From Anastatus disparis (lineage: Eukaryota > Arthropoda > Insecta > Hymenoptera > Eupelmidae): DNA of 64,000 nt. Where the stretch lies: contig JAFFSR010000220.1 in the NCBI GenBank assembly GCA_017163975.1, positions 11,426,001 to 11,490,000 on the forward strand, read 5' to 3'. Position 1 is the first letter of the stretch, and the number at the start of each line of letters is the position of its first letter. The notes under the pieces are model-generated. The model was given only the letters and a program-made list of their open reading frames with translations, was not told the DNA's origin and ran no database searches. A program made the translations under genes and the position numbers. Shown here in pieces: positions 59,195-64,000 of this stretch.

Positions 59195-60884
59195 CAAAAA
59201 TCGTATGTGCAGATAATTTGATCATTATAAAACCATGTAATTTGAACATTACTCTAAAATTCACTAAGTACAGTAACACAAGAATCGAAAAATAAAAAAT
59301 GAACTTTTCTTGTAATTAAGTGAACCGCTTTAAACAAGCATAAAATCAATGTTCTTGCATACCGTCTAAACCCTTTCCAACATTGGAAAATCACGACTAG
59401 TTGATTTGCGTTCAAAGCTCGAATAATTTAAACGTGCGGTTAAATGTCCAAGAAACTCTAGGTACGACGTTTGAACCAGTACGTTTTTTTTCTCTCTTTT
59501 TTACCTTCCTTTTTTTTAACTCCTTCCCCCTTATACTTTGCTCTATTTCCATCTGCGGTCAGGCGGAAGTTAAAGCTTCGCTTTCTCTTACCTCATCGAG
59601 AATAGCTTTTAACTTCCTGTGCGAAACCAAACTATATATTCTGCAGTAGTAAAAAAAAAGAAGAAAGAAAGAAGAAAAAAAAGAAAACGTAGGCTTTGCT
59701 ATATAGCGGCAACTTGCAGAAAACTTTTGTTAACGATTGCCTGCGCATGCATAATAAAGCGATTCTCTTAATATTGTTCCTTAGTTACCGAATGCTTACT
59801 TACATATATATTTATAGGAGTGTAAGCCAAAAGTTTCTTTCTTTTAACCGAATGTCAACCTGATTTTTTTTCTTCTCTTAGTTATTACTTGCTTCGTTTC
59901 GAATTCTATATCTATATTTTCTTTTTTTCTTTTAAAATATTCTTCGTTTTTTTTTCACTTATTTTCATATCCTTTGATTCCATAGCGATAAAATAGCTCG
60001 TTCGATCTTGCACTTGGTTTTTGTTAAGGTAAGGAAATTTTTTATGGAGATTCTGTAGAAAAAATTGAAATGGAGATATCGCGAGTAATCAGATGCTTGA
60101 TTAATTAATCTTATCGGATACCTAAACTTTCCTGCAGGATATTAAATCCACCACTGAACTCATGAAGCAAAACATTATTCCAACTTTTTGACGTTAGTAT
60201 TACGTATATATAGACTTAAAAGTTTCATGAGAATATGATATTATAGTCGTGATATTAGTTTGAACTCTTCATCTTCTTTTCATTTATCGTTTGTTTATTT
60301 TTGCTTTTCAAAATGATCTTTTGTATTGAGAAAAATATTTTTTAACAAAAAATGATAAATTTATTCTTTATTCCATAAATTTATTCATAAATCAAACTAA
60401 TATATTGATATCCTATGCATTAATTCTATTGATAAAAAATAAACGTTGTGACATCTGTGAATTTATAAATTATTGATATTTTCATTAAAATGATCAAAAT
60501 TCATCAAGAGTATCTTCAGCTAAATTTAAAAACAATACCACGAATTTCTATTCTATAAACGTAACCATTATTGATTTCACAAAATTCATTAAAAATTCAG
60601 CATTCTAAGTATCGGCATTTTAAAATTCGTTAGTTTCAAAACAATAAAAAAACGATGGATTCCAATAAAGTTGCATATCCGCCAAAATTGGCCAGGAAAT
60701 AGTAAACGTTACAAGAATGGCATACAGGATAAAATATAAAGGAATATTTGATTTTTTTCAACTCATTTTTTTGTGGCTCGATCATAATCAGCAACGAATA
60801 TACAAACTATTAGGAAAAAGGACCCTCCTCTTTCCGATCAATTATGTATGCGATGCATTATTTACGCCCAGGAAGTTCAACTTG

Positions 60885-60904
60885 TCTCTCTCTCTCTCTC
60901 TCTT
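60885..60904. repeat. (CT)n microsatellite
   Basis: About ten TC dinucleotides followed by CTTTCTC. Confidence 0.85.
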
Positions 60905-61133
60905 TCTCTTTTGGCAGTATATGTACCACCTAACAGAATTGCCTTTAGTCAGTACTCAAAAGCAAGACAAAGTAATTTATGTATATAGCTATATCTCTAC
61001 ACAAATGTGTATACGATTTCTCTTGGTTACAGGTATATATCCTATCAGAGTGGGTACCCCCAAAACTATACGATCGGTCTAAAGGCTAAAGTCAATATTT
61101 AACTTAGTGGCTCGATTAGAAACTTATTGGCTT

Positions 61134-61204
61134 ATGAGAGAGAAAGAGAGAGGGAGAGAAGGAACGAAAGAAAGAGGGAGAAAGATATATAGAGGAAGAG
61201 GAAG
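61134..61204. repeat. Purine-rich GA tract
   Basis: GAGAGAGAAAGAGAGAGGGA and similar units, ~55 bases of almost pure purine interrupted by ATATATAG and then GAGGAAGAGGAAG. Confidence 0.8.
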
Positions 61205-64000
61205 TGAGCGAGGTTATGTAGCACCCTCTTGATCATTTAATGTACATATAACACTTGAGAAGTTGGAAAAGTAAACGAAAACTTAATGGGTTACTGGTAC
61301 AGATAAGAATTTGTTAATGAGATATACGGGTAAATTATACGATTTTTTTATTACAAAACAAGTAAAAATCAATTTGTTGATATGATTAATCCAAAGTCAT
61401 TATACCGGTTGTAAACTTTTTAATGTACTTCACGATATGTTTTATGATAAATATTTAATGAATATAACGTCAATTTAATGGAAGTTCGAATTAAACGGTA
61501 CGTTTATGCATATTCAATACATAATACACAATAAATTAAATATCACAATTAAATCCAACACAAGTCGAATTTAATTTCAATGAAATTGTTATAATTGTAA
61601 TCGGATAAAAAGATTCAATTTATCGAACAAACATGATATTTTAGATTTCGATCTTTAATTTAATTCCTAATAGTTGTAACAATAAACGTATCTGGAGAAT
61701 CAAAGTACAAAAATAATACTTTAAAAGGATATAAAAGAAATACTAAAAACTTTTTCTACGTATCGACAAAGGATAATAAAATAAAAAAAAGAATTACTAG
61801 ATACTATACTAAATACGATACTGGTCTTTTGTAACAAAAACTACCTGACATCGGAATATGCTACAACAAATCCTCTGTATTGTCAAATTACAATATTTAT
61901 AGTACATGGAATGGTCTAGTTTTATTTTTTTACTTCGAAGTTAACTTTTTATCTTTTTGTATTCGATTGCATATTTCGTAAAAGTAGATAAAAACTATGC
62001 AAAAAAAAAGATCCAATGGTTATCAAATTTTACTATACGATCTTTTCATGAAAACTCAGTGAAGTAAATCCAAGCGTATAAATCGAACTTACAAAAGCTG
62101 CATTACTATATAGGAATGCACAAAAAAAGGTAATTCTTAAAACTTTGATCTCACAGACGCAGTATCGAAAAAAAATTTTTTTTCACTTTCAATTTAAATG
62201 ACTTTTTTCTTCTTTTTTTTCTGTTCCAATTTAAATTTTTTAATCAAATGATTCATTCGTGTAGGTTGATTGAAACTAATAGAGCATACGTCTATCTCTT
62301 TGTATTTTTTGGTAAAAAGAAGACTATTTGTTCTACATGGAATTACATTGTAGATGTGTAGATTACTAAAAGTTACACGGTAACATTGATTAAAAAGTTA
62401 GGTATTCGAATGAATTGATGATAATCAATCACTAGCTATTTCATTCTTTTCGATGGACTTTGATTGTAACCGATAGCGCGTAATTATTTTGGATTAAATT
62501 AAAAATAGGTACTCTTTAGATTTAAATAAATTGTGTTTGATAATTTATCAATGAAATTCATATAATTATAGAATATCAATTTTATCAAGAGAACTTTAAA
62601 CTCTTCTTGCACTTGTACACATACGTGGTGATATTCAGCTTGTAAGCTAGCTACTTGCGTTCGATTTTTCAACAAAATACTATGAATATTAGTTATTACA
62701 ATGTATTACGGATATATATTTACACTATTATTTACATTCTTTGAATGGTCTATATAAGGGTGCAACTCCATGCCTGTCTGATAAAATTGAAGTCATGTAA
62801 ATATTTAATAAATCTTGGTTATATTCATTTCATTGATACAAATTTTAACTTATTCTCGTATTTTAGAGTAGTTGGAATATGAAAAATTTAGCGATCTAAC
62901 GAGCTAAATTTATAATAATCTTATAAATTTTTTATTGGAACATTCTTTATTCAATTTATATAAAACTAAAATACTGTCAACTAAATAGCATTTCATACAG
63001 TTTAGTTACTTGAAAATAGACTGTATAAAAGTATTGACAGGTTAGAGCATTTCATCAGCTACACCCTAGCAACTTTGGAACAAAATTAAATTCAAATTTT
63101 CAAATTACAGAATAATGCAGAAGTCATTGCATAAACTTGTCACTTTCCTCTTCTGAATTTATGCTTTTGCACAATCGAATTTTAGATTTAGTGCTGAAAT
63201 CAAACTTTAAAAAAAGTATTTTACAGTGCATGACGAAAGTTAAGTACGAAAATATCTCAATCTCTACTTTTCTCTGATTCACCAGCAATTATAATATGAA
63301 TTTACGAATCTCCATGAATTCTTTCCATTTTTTTTTCTTATGTTTGCTTTCACGCTATCAAACGAAAAAGTTTTTTACAAACCCGCATGAAATTCGGATA
63401 AGAAGAAGAGAAAAAAATCTGAAAGAAGGCAATAATTTACGATGCAACGATTGCACTTAAAGATGTTTTTTTCACAATTACTGCTACACTTTTGAGATGG
63501 TCCAAAGTAAAATAAGATTTCTCTTTTTCCAAGCTTAATTATCTCTCTTACTTTGCTTGCGTCTGGAATGCGGCCTGTGGAAACACATTGAAACTGTATA
63601 AGAGAAGTTTTATGAGGGAATCTCGTTGGCTGACAGTTGGGAAGAAAAAAAATGAAAGAAAAGATTCTGTTGAATAAAAGTTTGATGACAATAATTTCGA
63701 TTTTCATAGAACTTTAGATTTATTTTTTTTATTTTATCTTTTCTTCTTTATCCTTAGTCAACCACGAAAGAGTTCGTGATTGGTTTTTAAAAAGTACTTG
63801 AGCTTTAGGTTGGATTAACAAAAAGTTTGAAAATATTAACTGTCGTAAATCAAAATGAATCTTTGGTTTAATTTATAACTAAAAATATTCCTTAATACAA
63901 TGTTAAATTTTACTTTAATAAATTATTATTATCATTATTTAAAAAAAAAAGAAAAGACGGTTTTGGTAGATGTTTTGATTAATGGTTCGACCAAATAAAA

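Larger units (their letters stand above)
58376..64000. other. Gene-free AT-rich DNA with simple repeats
   Basis: No gene is supported. Contents: a 15-bp-arm hairpin at 59150-59194; a purine (GAA/AAG) tract at 59646-59687; (CT)n at 60885-60904; and a long purine tract at 61134-61204. GC-richer patches lie at 59390-59480, 60660-60900 and 63540-63620 without exon signatures. The frames at 60717-61082 (121 codons) and 63375-63707 (110 codons) have no recognisable domain. Confidence 0.45.

Noticed and set aside
60717..61082. 121-codon plus-strand frame
   Set aside because: Contains a CT microsatellite translated as SLSLS and ordinary intergenic sequence; no homology signal seen by eye.

Overview
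The window looks like non-coding nuclear DNA of an AT-rich animal, most likely an insect and plausibly a hymenopteran. The lineage is inferred from base composition, the tRNA-headed SINEs, the jockey/I/R1-like LINE relic and the many short GA/CT and TA tracts; no gene here fixes the species. There are no bacterial operons, rRNA genes, CRISPR arrays or convincing full-length protein genes. The longest open frames (up to about 144 codons) are low-complexity F/K/N/I/S-rich frames expected by chance in such AT-rich sequence.

What can be supported is mostly mobile-element debris and fold-back DNA. (1) One family of tRNA-derived SINEs has three near-complete copies (11.26, 20.32, 30.12 kb), one internally deleted copy with a 12-bp target-site duplication (47.8 kb) and one tail-only fragment (28.7 kb). 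Two other tRNA-like heads (18.9 and 53.3 kb) look like different SINEs or tRNA pseudogenes. (2) A decayed non-LTR retrotransposon at 40.16-41.57 kb keeps a gag zinc-knuckle remnant, an RNase H C-terminal motif and a terminal Cys/His motif, in the right order. (3) Several small TIR elements/MITEs lie at 5.54, 15.2, 16.2, 28.6 and 45.6 kb. The 5.54-kb element is flanked by TA and the 45.6-kb element by TAA.

The most unusual locus is 51.84-53.09 kb. It combines a ~125-bp GC-rich near-palindrome, a pair of ~30-bp terminal inverted repeats, a GC-rich hairpin block, a nested ~385-bp near-perfect hairpin flanked by TTAA, and nine 20-bp direct repeats. The conserved 16-bp core of those repeats resembles the inner part of the TIR and the palindrome ends. 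It reads as a compact non-autonomous transposon with iteron-like subterminal repeats.

Host-gene evidence is thin. One GC-richer island at 55.20-55.31 kb on the minus strand has a good donor site and a possible acceptor and may be an exon. Islands at 23.3-23.56, 29.2-29.4 and 58.2-58.37 kb look like promoter- or enhancer-type sequence. The rest is AT-rich intergenic or intronic DNA, described stretch by stretch.
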